Source of the DNA: Coprinellus micaceus
Lineage: Eukaryota; Basidiomycota; Agaricomycetes; Agaricales; Psathyrellaceae
Reading direction: 5' to 3'
Assembly: GCA_951394405.1 (NCBI GenBank)
Contig: OX596340.1
Location: 2,914,001-2,978,000, forward strand
Length of the DNA: 64,000 bases
Shown: one piece after another, positions 1 through 10,061 of the stretch
How the letters are laid out: each line of letters opens with the position of its first letter
How positions within the stretch are numbered: position 1 is the first letter of the stretch
Position numbers and translations under genes: made by a program
The notes under the pieces: generated by a model
Seen by the model: the letters and a program-made list of their open reading frames with translations, nothing else
Told to the model about the DNA's origin: nothing
Databases searched by the model: none

Positions 1-1167
1 AGCAGCGAGATCAGCGAGTATTGGAATGTGCATAGCCGTTCCACAGGATAACCGTAGAACATGATCTAGCAGGTGTCAGCGCAAGATGAGATCACAGATG
101 CATGGACATACCCGTTTTTGCAGTATCAGCGCCTTGAGAAGCACCAGCGTCCGTTGTCGGAACGAGTGCACCAGCTCCCGCAGGCTCGTCCCCATGTACA
201 GCCCGCTCTCCGTCAGCTGGCCCCGCAGCGACAGTTCCAGCGTCGACCCGAACGCTTCCAGTATACCGTAGTCCGAAAAGTCTCTGCACCAGTGTCAACT
301 TTCGCTTCATTCTTTTTCTAACAACCGCACACACCTCTGCGCAAACAGCGCCGTCGTCACCACCCTCAGCTTCTCCCTGATCGGCCCAAACACCGGCTTG
401 CTCGCCAGGACCACCACCGCCTTCTGCACCGTCGACCGCGTCACGTCTTCCCCCTTCACCAGCAGGTCCGCCGCCGCGATCTGCTGGTTGCACGAGATCC
501 CAAAGATCGTCGTCGGGCTCGGCCCAGGCTTGACGAGGTGGAAGTACGAGTAGTCCTCCGCACTCATGTGTGCGCCGTCCGGCAGGGCGAGGAAGGGCAG
601 GTCGTTGGTGACGTTTTCGTCCTCGAAGATCGCGCCTTGAAAGTATTCGATGCGGGGGCCGACCAGGTGGTTAAAGTCCACCAATGCCACACCCAGCACG
701 AGCTGGCCGTCGGGGAGGCTCATCAGCAGCGACTCTGGCCGTGCCTTTCGAGACGAGGTGGATGCGATGGAGGCCGTGTCGTCTTGACGAGGAGGTGGGG
801 GGTATGTGGGAAGGGGAAGGGGTATCGATGGATCCACGCCGTCCTTCTCGTCGCTATACACCGACCCACTGCCCTGCGACACGTTCTCGGTCCTCCCGTG
901 CAGTCCCCCGGGTGCGTCCACCACCGAGTCCCGTTGCGAATATGAATATGAATCTGAGCTTCTCGACGCAAACGACTGTCGAGGATCGTGGTCGCTGATC
1001 ATGGATATTCTGGGAGAAGCTGGGGGTGACGACAACGAGATGGACTTTTGCGAAGCGGTGTCGCCGTCATCGGTCAACATTCCAGAGTCTCTTGAGACGT
1101 TCCGGGAGTGTGTCCTTGCGCTCAACAAGGCCGACGGTGGAGGGACTTCTGGCGTTGGGAAGGACAT
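1..1167 (-). CDS. AVL9: AVL9-family late secretory pathway protein (N-terminal part, cut by window edge)
   Basis: Three exons are visible: 1167-335, 283-112 and 65-1; the rest lies beyond the left edge. The first ~140 residues are Ser/Pro-rich and look disordered. The DENN-like AVL9 core follows: VLGVALVDFNHLVGPRIEYF, then LPFLALPDGAH, FHLVKPG, FGISCNQQI and the stretch on VTRSTVQKAVVVLASKPVFG. Joining exon 1 to exon 2 gives FAQRDFSDYGILEAF, and exon 2 to exon 3 gives LLKALILQKR-IMFYGYPVERLC, both typical of the family, which fixes the introns. Yeast AVL9 acts in exocytic traffic from the Golgi. The gene diverges from the secreted-protein gene at 1428, with a CACGTGAC box at 1247-1254 in the shared 260 bp promoter. 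Start chosen as the first Met of the open frame. Confidence 0.9.
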
Positions 1168-1246
1168 GGTTTGGATCCAAGATGAAGGAGGAAGAGAGAG
1201 TCAATTCCGGTCGACCAGGCCTTGTCCGGTCGTGTGGCGATTGCGG

Positions 1247-1254
1247 CACGTGAC
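1247..1254. promoter_or_regulatory. CACGTGAC E-box in AVL9 / secreted-protein divergent promoter
   Basis: The palindromic CACGTG core with flanking AC lies 80 bp upstream of the AVL9 start and 174 bp upstream of the secreted-protein start. The same CACGTGAC occurs at 51250-51257 in another divergent promoter. CACGTG is the binding core of bHLH factors (Cbf1/USF type). Confidence 0.4.
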
Positions 1255-1427
1255 CTCAGATCAAACGATGGCATCACCGGGATCTCCTCCTTTTGGGGTG
1301 CCACTGCGCAGTGCGGAAACGGGTAGGATACCAGGTTTGAGGCCGCCATGTTGGGCCTGGCACACACACCCATTAGATCGCCTTCAGGATAGTTCCCCGA
1401 GAGGATTAACCCTCTTTCCCTCCCCCT

Positions 1428-2665
1428 ATGTCAACCCTCTGGCTCCTCTCCCTCGTGCTCTGCTACGCAGTGGCCGTTCCGCTGAACGAACAGGCCGCGT
1501 TGAAAGGTCTGGATACGGGGACGTCTGCGAAGGAGGAAGTGGGTGGCCTTGCGGGGTGGTATGATCCTCGAGAACGAGGAGGTAGACTCCTAGACGTGAG
1601 TGGCCTATGCATTCCGAAATCACAAAGCTCGCTAACCTCAGCTGTGGGTGGTCTATGATGTCAGTACACAATAGAAGATTTGGGAGAGCCTTTGAACATT
1701 ATTATCTCGGGCCTCTCAGATCCCTACGTCCTAACTGACAAGGGTTTCGAGCATTACACGAAGTCCGTTTCCCCGCTACTGTCTTGTCATGTTGTCTCTT
1801 CAGCTGACTTCGCGTCCAGATCTCTGGGCTACTCTCAAGAATGCCTTGGACTCCACTACGGGAATCGCCATTACGCCGACCTCGGGGATGGAGACATGCA
1901 GAAGATAGAACTTATCCTTGCACGCCAACATTATTTCCCGGTGTGGGGGACGTGCTGGGAGAGCCTTGCTGGTGCGTGGCGAACTTATCGGATCCACGCG
2001 TCCGTTGTATCCGCAGTGGCTCATGCCAACACTGTGACCGGCCTGTGGTATTAGGCGGACATCATTTCCGTGCTTGGAGGCAGAATGGAACCCACGCTAA
2101 TAGTGGGGCATGGTTTATTGGGTACGTTTGCTCTGCCAATTCAAAGTCAGGGCATTCGAGCGGCTCTGACTCGCTCTACTCACTCCTCACTTTCCTACTT
2201 CAGAGCCTCAAAGGAATTGGTAAGTCATTACTGAAACAGACTCCATGTATCGATGACCAGAGCTGATATCATACCTTACTTCATCAGGACTCCAGCAAGC
2301 ATCATACAATCGTCCCGAATGGATGGAATTTAGGTGAGTGATTTAAGGCTCGAACCCATACTACGACACTACACTATACTATGCTCACAATATCAACATA
2401 ACGTTTCTGACCATTGGACTGTTCAGGACGGGACTGGTTCGTAGAGAGTGCGGTGGAGGGAACACACCATCGGAATCGCTGGTGGAAAGCAGACGTGGAG
2501 TGGCGAACGGATCTGCTAGAGGAGGGCAGCGATGGTGCGTATTCTTGCATATTCCGTTCACAAAGAGTGATCATCGAAATTGACCAAACATTTCTCGTAT
2601 CAGGTATAAACCATGGAATCGCGCAGGATGGCAGAGTGGCCGTTCTGACGGTAAAGCGGCTGTGA
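1428..2665 (+). CDS. Small secreted protein of an uncharacterised fungal family
   Basis: Eight exons join cleanly: 1428-1595, 1665-1762, 1820-1971, 2055-2121, 2204-2219, 2288-2333, 2427-2534 and 2604-2665, giving 238 residues. Residues 1-17 form a signal peptide (LWLLSLVLCYAVAV core). The mature part reads GWYDPRERGGRLLD, then EPLNIIISGLSDPYVLT, ECLGLHYGN, ARQHYFPVWGTCWESLAGG and, near the end, GRDWFVESAVEGTH. It has two cysteines (ECLG and GTCW), one N-glycosylation site (NGT) and no membrane segment. No catalytic motif is recognised. The frame stays open only when all introns are removed, and the protein seems compact and complete, so the gene is probably real; its function is unknown. One exon is only 16 nt. 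Confidence 0.8.
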
Positions 2666-2787
2666 TGTTGGAACTTCGTTGCTAGACCCATTGGCACACG
2701 GCAACACTTTTGGGGGGTTCTTTTCCCTGTTCATTTATATCACGCTCTCCGAGTCCCTCCTCCAAACGCGCTGTCACTTACAACACA

Positions 2788-2845
2788 TGCTCTTGCCCTG
2801 GTCTCGAACCGGGCATATGTGTCCTGGCCATCCAATGCACTAGCA
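2788..2845 (-). other. Degenerate tRNA-like / pol III promoter fragment
   Basis: On the minus strand, 2842-2832 reads TAGTGCATTGG, a full match to the pol III A-box consensus TRGYNNANNGG, and 2810-2800 reads GGTTCGAGACC, a full B-box. The ends (TGCTAGTG and CAAGAGCA) can pair at 6 of 8 positions. A and B boxes are about 12 nt closer than in a normal tRNA, and no good anticodon arm folds. It is therefore more likely a tRNA relic or the head of a SINE than a working tRNA. Confidence 0.3.
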
Positions 2846-2949
2846 TATTTGCGGATTACATCCTTATGACCGAACAACGACCCAGTTCTTTCGTGTGTTG
2901 CATCCTTGCGTTGAACGTGGGAAGGACTTCCAGACTCCGATATCGATAC

Positions 2950-2958
2950 GGGCGCTAA
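2950..2958 (+). promoter_or_regulatory. GGGCGCTAA promoter motif of the F-box locus at 3112
   Basis: GGGCGCTAA lies about 155 bp before the start codon, followed at 2985-3010 by a CCACCACC-rich leader. It is one of the recurrent motif copies described in the findings. Confidence 0.45.
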
Positions 2959-3111
2959 AAAGCCGTTATCGATCTCTCGCAGCTACCACCACCACCACCA
3001 TCATCACCACCGACACCAAGTCGCGAGGCAGCCGCCTACCCATACTGTCCCTCTCACAAATCCAAAATCCACTTCGGGAGCTTCACTGAACTGCCGGATC
3101 CACCAGAACAC

Positions 3112-4619
3112 ATGGAATCTGACTTGACGACTCGGAAGCCCATTCTACCAGAAATCCTCGGAGAGATATTCGAATGGGTGCTATTGTCAAAGAAGGACTG
3201 GATGGACGAAGAAGAGAGGGGCCAGTTAGTAGAGCTGATGCTTGTGTGCAAATGGTGGCGTGAAGTCGCCCTTCTCACGCGTCACCTTTGGGGAGGGGTT
3301 GAATTGCACAGGTTATATGCGCCCAAGTACCCCTTTCGGTTGCCTTCTAACAGCCTGGAGCTCTGGTTCAAAAGGGCGGACAATGCTCGTAAGTCACTCG
3401 CTATGACGGTGAGCCGGGTCACGTTGGATGAACCGTGCACCCGTCATCGCGAGTACGGCCTGGAGGACGTCGACAAGATATGCAGGCTACACTACGTGCT
3501 AGCCTTTTTGAAGACCGCACCACCTTTGCACAGCCTTCGTGTCGACGGCCAGCCAAGGGTGTGCCTCAATGCGTTGATGCGTGGCCTACGGGACTCATCG
3601 TCCCCTTCATGGGGCTCGATTCAATATCTGCCATGGTACATCTCGGACGTGGACTACTACAACGATACGCGCAGGAAGTCCCCTCCCACTCTTGCCATCC
3701 TCCCACCTTCCTTAACCTCCGTCGAACTCAGGATGTCGCTGCCCTCGGACGATCATATGCAAGTTACCGCGCAGATAGAGCCGGCCGCACTCAATCGGTT
3801 GACGTCCCTGGATATAGCTCTCTCGACGATTTAAGTCCGGTGGCGTCTCTCCTACAACACTGTATCAGCCTTCTGCACCTCAGCATCGGCCAATTCGGAG
3901 ACGACGATTTTTATCGGTCTAATGCCCTCAGCAAGGACAAGGGAATACTATTTCGGCATGCACCAATTAGTCTTCCCCACCTGCAGTTCTTGAACCTCAA
4001 TATGCAACCACCGAACCCCGTGAACGAATTCTTTCGCCTGTTTCATGCGCCCAATCTCGAGACCATTCGAACACGCCACGAACGTAACGCAGAGCCGGAA
4101 GAACGCTATCTATGGAATTCATTACATTCCCTCCACCTGTTCACTCCAGGCAATGTTCGCCCCGCCATTCAACATCTTACCCTCTTCGCCCGTAGCATCC
4201 CTCCGGCCGAGATACCGGCTAACGAGTTGTACGACATTCTCTCTGACCTGCCCCCATCCCTACGCCACCTCAAGCTGGAGAACCTGACCTTCGATTCAGG
4301 CGAGCTTCTCGCACTTCACCAGACCCGAGCGACCTCGACAAGCGCATCCAAGCTTCTCCCCTCACTGCAGTGTTTCGAGATCGCCGATCCCGGTTCCAAG
4401 TTCGATCTCGGATCCTTCCTAGAGCTCGTAAAGGGAAGTCGTGGAACACCACCACTGCTTGGAGCTTTCACCGCACTCCGAAGGATTGATTTCACGTTCT
4501 CGTTGTGGGACGTGTGCGAATATGAGGACGGTTTATTCATCCAGCAGTACAGGGATGAGGCGACGTTACAAGAGTTAGAGAAGTCTTTCAGTATTGTCAT
4601 GGATCTTATTACTGACTGA
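3112..4619 (+). pseudogene. F-box/LRR-like protein gene with one frameshift
   Basis: The first frame (3112-3834) begins with an F-box: ILPEILGEIFEWVLL, then LVELMLVCKWWREVALLTRHLW, about residues 11-65. It continues through NRLTSLDIALST and stops at 3834. The family-like continuation SPVASLLQHCISLLHLSIG, with the LRR-like remainder ending at 4619, is in another frame. One 1-nt deletion or 2-nt insertion near 3820-3830 would explain this, because the two halves abut with no residues missing compared with the paralog at 17827-19278. The only GT...AG there (about 3812-3843) would be a 32-nt intron, shorter than any other in the window. A sequencing error is also possible. F-box proteins recruit substrates to SCF ubiquitin ligases; no substrate can be guessed. 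Confidence 0.7.
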
Positions 4620-5137
4620 ACACACATTTTACATCAGGGAGGAGACAGGTTTGACGTTCGGAACGCGCCGGTCACCAGGGTCACAATCTTCGTGGGACTA
4701 CGTAGCATGGTTGCGGCACATGTGCAACTTATGCTTGCTCGCTGCACGTCCCCCATCACGCCCCCACCCCCCTCATAGCTTGACCCCGGCATGGCAGCTC
4801 CCGTAACCTCATCCCTGTCGAATAAACTCGAGTAGAGTGACATGGCCGCTCCCAATAATGATATGGGAGACGAGTGGAACGCTCAAGCCCCCGAGTTGCA
4901 CCACTCAGGGGCTGGAAACCCCAGGTGCTGACGCGTGGGAACGTACAATGACTCGAGATGCGCATTTGAGCGCTTAAACCACGTTTCGCGAGCCACCAGC
5001 ACCAGCACCACCAGCACAACTCACCAAAGGAGGACTATGCAAGGAGAAAACCCCCTCGGTTACTTCTGGTGTAGTCACCTCTCCAACGTTCTGGACATCC
5101 AGTTTGCCCGTATTTCATCAGCCATCCTTCCGCGCCC
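4620..5137. other. Intergenic region with motif and CACC-rich leader of the next F-box relic
   Basis: No gene was seen. Positions 4968-4977 carry GAGCGCTTAA, and 4993-5025 are CCAGCACCACC-rich, the same order as at intact F-box genes. Confidence 0.5.
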
Positions 5138-6458
5138 CAGTGCGACCCTCCCAGGGAGATTCTACCAGACATCCTTGGTGAAGTATTTAGCTGGGTGGTT
5201 CCCCGCACTCCGTTGGATAGGCATGGCGCCAAGAGCTTGGTGCACTTGATGGTGTGCAAATTATGGCGTGACGTGGCCCTTCAAACCCACCCGCTCTGGG
5301 CCAGCCTCCAGGTTGAGCTCACGACCGATCCCATCGATCAGCAGAGGATCTCCAACTGGATAGCAAAGGCAAGAGAATGCCCCAAGACTATCTCCATCTC
5401 CAGATGGGTCAAGTGTGGCCAATTCACGTTATGGACCCCCCCAAACGACTTGCAAGACTGTTGTTTACAAAACACGAGCTTTCTCGCGTCGTTAGCGGAG
5501 AGTCTATCGTTGGCCCGCCTCGTCCTTCCCTCTTCCTCTTCGTCATGCTTTGACGCGCTCATGTGCCAACTTCGAACCCTGCCACCCACCAGCCAAGAAG
5601 CTGCAGCCTGGAACTTCATCCGGCACCTGACAGTGTCAATTTACGACTCGGCATCTTCCCCCCAGCGCGCGACGAGGACTTCTGAGTCCATCTTCAAAGC
5701 CCTACCGCCAGCGTTGCTCTCCCTTGACCTAACGTTAACGCTGTCAGATAACCGGCCGCTCTCCCACTACCAGATCCCCACCTCTACGCTCCAAAGGCTG
5801 AGGGCCGCTGAGGGCGCTCAGTATCACTTGTCGCTGGCCAGTTGGCGGTGTCGTCGATATGCTGACATAGTGCGCTAGCCTGGAGGATCTCGGACAGGAC
5901 CTGGGTAAAATCGATGCATTCGTCCTTCCCCGACTACGCTCTGTTGATATCTCTGACACGGCAAACGCTATCAACATTTTACGCCGACTGTATACTCCGG
6001 GGATCCTCAAGGTTCGGATCCACCATGACGACACTGGCAGCACCTCAAGCCACAGTCTAATGTGGGACTACTTGGGTGTGCTCGGGGCCTTCACCTCAGG
6101 CCCTCGCAACCCAGCCATTCAGTCCCTCACCGTCTACAGTACTTATCCCATTTGGCTTTCGAGGAAGTTACTTTCGATGCGAAGGAGCTCTTAGCCGTGC
6201 TCCGTCAAGCCTGCAGTCGCCTCATCCGCAATACCCTCCTACTACGAACTATCGAGCTGGTTGAACCGGGGGAAGATTTTTTATTTTGAAGCCCTCCTGC
6301 AATATGCAATGCTGCACTCCAGCAGGCCTGATGCCTTGAGAAGGATAGAACTGAGGCTTCGGAAGAAGGAGTACAATGGCTTCCTTTTCCTACGCCAGGA
6401 GTCCGAGATTGTCCAGGAGTTGCAGTCGGTGGGGGTAATCGTGGGTGTCTATGTATAG
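5138..6458 (+). pseudogene. Decayed F-box/LRR-like gene, relative of the intact gene at 17827-19278
   Basis: Homology starts at 5138 with QCDPPREILPDILGEVFSWV, matching the start of the intact paralog (MQADPPRVILPEILGEIFAWV), but there is no ATG. The frame runs to a stop at 5878 (ending RRYADIVR). Recognisable family sequence resumes in other frames: LEDLGQDLGKIDAFVLPRLR near 5881, FEEVTFDAKELLAVLRQ near 6160, and EALLQYAMLHSS to VQELQSVGVIVGVYV ending at 6458. The paralog ends VQAFQDLGVVVDIYL. The missing start and at least two frame changes mark it as a pseudogene. Confidence 0.8.
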
Positions 6459-9400
6459 GCGAATGATGGCGATCGTGGCAAGAGGATGCGCAGGTGTACG
6501 CGTACATGCACAATTACTGCTGCACGAGGTTCCCAAGTACAGTGGGCTACTACGACTCCTTGGAATGGTTTGCGTATCGCAAAGCGCGTGGTATGCTTGT
6601 CCATGTCAATTCTTCAGATATTAGTAGGATCCCTACTCACTTCCAATTATCCCCAGGTTTTTCCGGCATGTACGTACTACAGACCGTACAGCTGCAGATG
6701 AGAATTTAGCGGAGACCCGGTACCGAGTCCCAACCAGTTGTTTCTGCTTCTCCCTCATGTACCTTCATTTCCCTTCGTTTCCCATAGGATGAGGGCATGC
6801 CTCAATAATTCCGTGCGCTTCTCAGCCACAAATCCACCCCCATTCGTACCTGAAATTCCCATATTTCTCGGGATTGTCTGGAATTTGCGAAGGAGGTCAT
6901 TCGATTTCGAAGACAAACGCCTTTGTTTGGCACAGAAGTCACGGAAGTCGTTGCAAGGTACAAGGACCCTCAGGAAGAGGACCGCTATTGAAGGACGGAG
7001 GAAGGAGAGACAGGAAAAGGCGATCAAGGAGCCTCGAGAAGGCTGAGAAATCGGGTTCCTCGAGGTTGAAGAGGTGCTTCGATGCTGATTAGGACTCGGA
7101 GTTGATCAGATTCCGCAGCGAACCTTTGGTGTCGTGGGATTGGGTCCGTGGCGAGGACGGACAGGTCTCGGAGGGTGTCGTACATCTGTCATAAGACGGC
7201 GGTAAGGCGGCGTAAGGCGGGCGTAAGCCACAGAGGACATTGAATGGCAAGTGATCTATTGGGCGGTCAATTTCTGTCTAAAGTGCGCCTTGTCAACCCT
7301 CAGGTGCATGAAAGTAATGGCGAGCTACCCTTGCCTCCTAGCTTTTGCGATCGACATTGCGGCCTGGTTTATTCAGTAGGGTACATCGTTCAAGGAGAAT
7401 TTTTTGCGAGTGATAGTGATTAGGTACACATAGCCTCGAGGAATGGCGGAGATCCGTGACACTGACACTTACCAAACTGTGACCTTCTTGACAACCATCA
7501 ATAGCTTTTTGGGGGAGTGTCTCCCCGGGACTCGAGAGCATCTTCACGAGGAGACGCCTAATACAACTCAACGATTCGGGTTTCGGTGAGCATACATGCC
7601 TATCACTTGAATTAAATGATCTAGGTTGCCGCGAGAGAGGTGATATAAGGGTTATGGCCGCTACCTCCACCGTGCGTTGTGTAGTGCACATAAGGATCCA
7701 TGGGCGCTTAAATGACCGATAGGTCCGTGGGCGACGGTACCCGTTAATATCGAACCTTTCGGTCAGCAATAGACTCAGGCCTTGTATCCCAAAGACACAT
7801 TCAGAATAAGGGGCAAAATTTGCCCTTTTTCGTGGATTTCCGGGACGTCGCAATGCGTGAAGATCAAGGCTTCCCGGCAAGCATCACCAATCCTGCCATT
7901 AAGTGGCGTCGCCTCTTGGGCTAGACCTTCATCTCTGGTGCTGGTATGCGTCTGTGGTAGTCGTGCGTCCCTCCTCAATCCCGGCCGTCCCTGTGCCGCC
8001 CTCAGGCTCGTCGGGAAAACAAAGAGAGGGCCAGGTGTGGGCACGCGGTGATAACGAAGTTTACGTGAACCCATTCAATTATCCAAGAGATGGGTGGAGT
8101 GGAGGTGGCGGTCGAGGACAACGACAGCGAGGTACGCGACGCCGACGTCAGAAAATTGAACGCGAATGACGTTCCCGACTCCCGGCGAGCGCTTAGTTTA
8201 CAATGCTTCTCCCCCAACGTCCCGGCTGGGATCCGATGGAACGTGGTGTTCGCGGTCCCGTGAGCAGCTGAGTGACGGGCGAAGTGCTCGATCGCCACCC
8301 TCCCCAACGCGCCAAGTATCAGGGTTCGTCCGAATAGTCCCTCGGCGGCTTGCGGGATTCGTGAGGTGAGATGGCAGGACTCCAGGTTGATGTCACATTG
8401 AGGACGGCGGGGCCGTGACGCAGCATCGGACGCAAGAGACCCGACCGACTTGCAGAAGCTTGCGGACGCGCCCTATCCGAAATCCGAGTCGCATCGTTAG
8501 GCGCACATTTGGTGGGTGATCCCAGAAATGACCAGAGCGGTTGCGTCATGGGCGGAGTGTAGTGTGGTCGTGGATCTGATAGAAACGAGGACCAGGTGAG
8601 TTGGGGTGTATGGAACAAGATGGAGCGCCTCCTGCAGGTCCCAGTTTTGTATGAGGTGTGGTGCCCGTACCCGCTCGTGCTAGCCAGAGGGAGACCGCGA
8701 TGTGGACTTGGTGGCGTCGGCGAAAGCGCCCGCTGGAGGTTTTACATCCAATATTCCGGGTTCACTTGGGCGCTTCGGTGATCAGAAGAGCTGGGATGTG
8801 GGTTTGGGAATGGGGGTGCCTCGAGGCCCGAGGCGGAACTTCTTACGCTAAATGCCGAGCTGTTTCACCCAAGGTTTGCCCATAACGACAGGCGTTTCTT
8901 CACCATGCGAGAGAGTCGGGGTCGCTCGGGAGAATATCAGCAACGAGGCGATTGGAAGACGGACCACCGCAGCCGCGGTTTAACCAAGTGTGAAGATATA
9001 TGAAACCTCTTGAAGCAGCTGTTTTTCGAGGCTCCTGCCAGTAGATACCCTTGGATACATCGTATCCCATGTCATAGGAGGAGGTCGCCAACGATTGCAA
9101 GGGGTGATTGCTCCCTAAAGGCGGCATTATCGACATCACCATTGGTGCGCATGCTATACGATTTTGCTTCCCCTTGATCACCGGGGGTTTGTGTCACAAG
9201 CCTACAATAACCTACAAGAAGGTCGGTGTTAACAGGCTATTTTCGTTATAACATAAGGTGGACGTACTGGGGTAGAGGATTGACGTGTTCCAGTCGACCG
9301 GCGGTGCAGAGTGGGAGGATGGAAGGATCCTACCTACCTTCCTTCCAAGGTTGGAATGGGAGAAGTGAGTCTGACAGACGTTTTCCATTAGAAACAGAGA

Positions 9401-10061
9401 AATTTGAGGCTCACCGGCACTTCGCGAGCAAATCATGCATCACCTCCTCATCATTGGTTGAGTAAGGGTTCTTTCGGAAGAGAATGCGCAAGGTGAATTA
9501 GGCAAGAAGGTACCAGGTGAATCTCTACGGCGAAGACCCGGGAGTGAGACTTCTAGGGCCATAGACCTGCGGGATCTGAGCTTATTGGACTTCTTCGGTA
9601 GTTTGCGAGGTCTTCCCATGTTATTGTATTTTCGCGAGAAAATATAATATAGAGCACCGTGACAAACATCGAGCGCTGGGTGTCCTTGGGTGTCGTCCGC
9701 CGACGACTTGAGAGTCAGGAGGGGCCAAGCGCCGTGGCCCGTCGATCGTTTGGGCGGTGCCTTAGCGACGCTGCCATTTTGGGACAGATCGCTGGCGAAA
9801 AAGTGGCAGTTGACTGGCCTGTTATGAACGGACAGCACTCACCTTGAATTCGAACCACCACCACTCCTCCTCCTCGCCCCCGAAAACATATCCAAAACAT
9901 ATCCGTTTGGCCTGGCGGCGGCTGGAAAGGACGCTCGTAAGCCGGGTGTGTGGACGATTACCAAAGCCACCCCGGAATCCAGGCGACCCCCATCGGCAGT
10001 CAGCCTTGACCCAAAAAAACCATTTCTCCGGACGTCCCTGGGTCCCCACGCACAACCCATC
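6459..10061. other. 3.6 kb gene-poor stretch
   Basis: No open frame here looks like a protein: all are short, overlapping and of random composition. Visible items are a small GGCGTAAGGC-type repeat cluster (7192-7230), two isolated copies of the promoter motif (GGGCGCTTA at 7702 and GAGCGCTTA at 8188) and an AT-rich hairpin (9622-9649). The last ~220 bp are the promoter and CCACCACC-rich leader of the gene at 10062. It may be eroded duplicated or transposon DNA. Confidence 0.5.
9622..9649. other. 12-bp stem hairpin with GCGA loop
   Basis: TATTGTATTTTC pairs with GAAAATATAATA around a GCGA tetraloop (one G-T pair). It lies in gene-free DNA; no T-run follows, so it is not an obvious terminator. 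Confidence 0.4.

Larger units (their letters stand above)
2666..3111. other. Intergenic region with a tRNA-like relic and an F-box promoter
   Basis: It holds the 3' flank of the secreted-protein gene, a tRNA-like fragment (2788-2845), one copy of the GGGCGCTAA motif and a CCACCACC-rich leader. No credible open frame was seen. Confidence 0.6.

Noticed and set aside
7192..7232. GGCGTAAGGC repeats considered as CRISPR-like or satellite array
   Set aside because: Only about three imperfect short units without spacers; CRISPR is not expected in a fungal nucleus.
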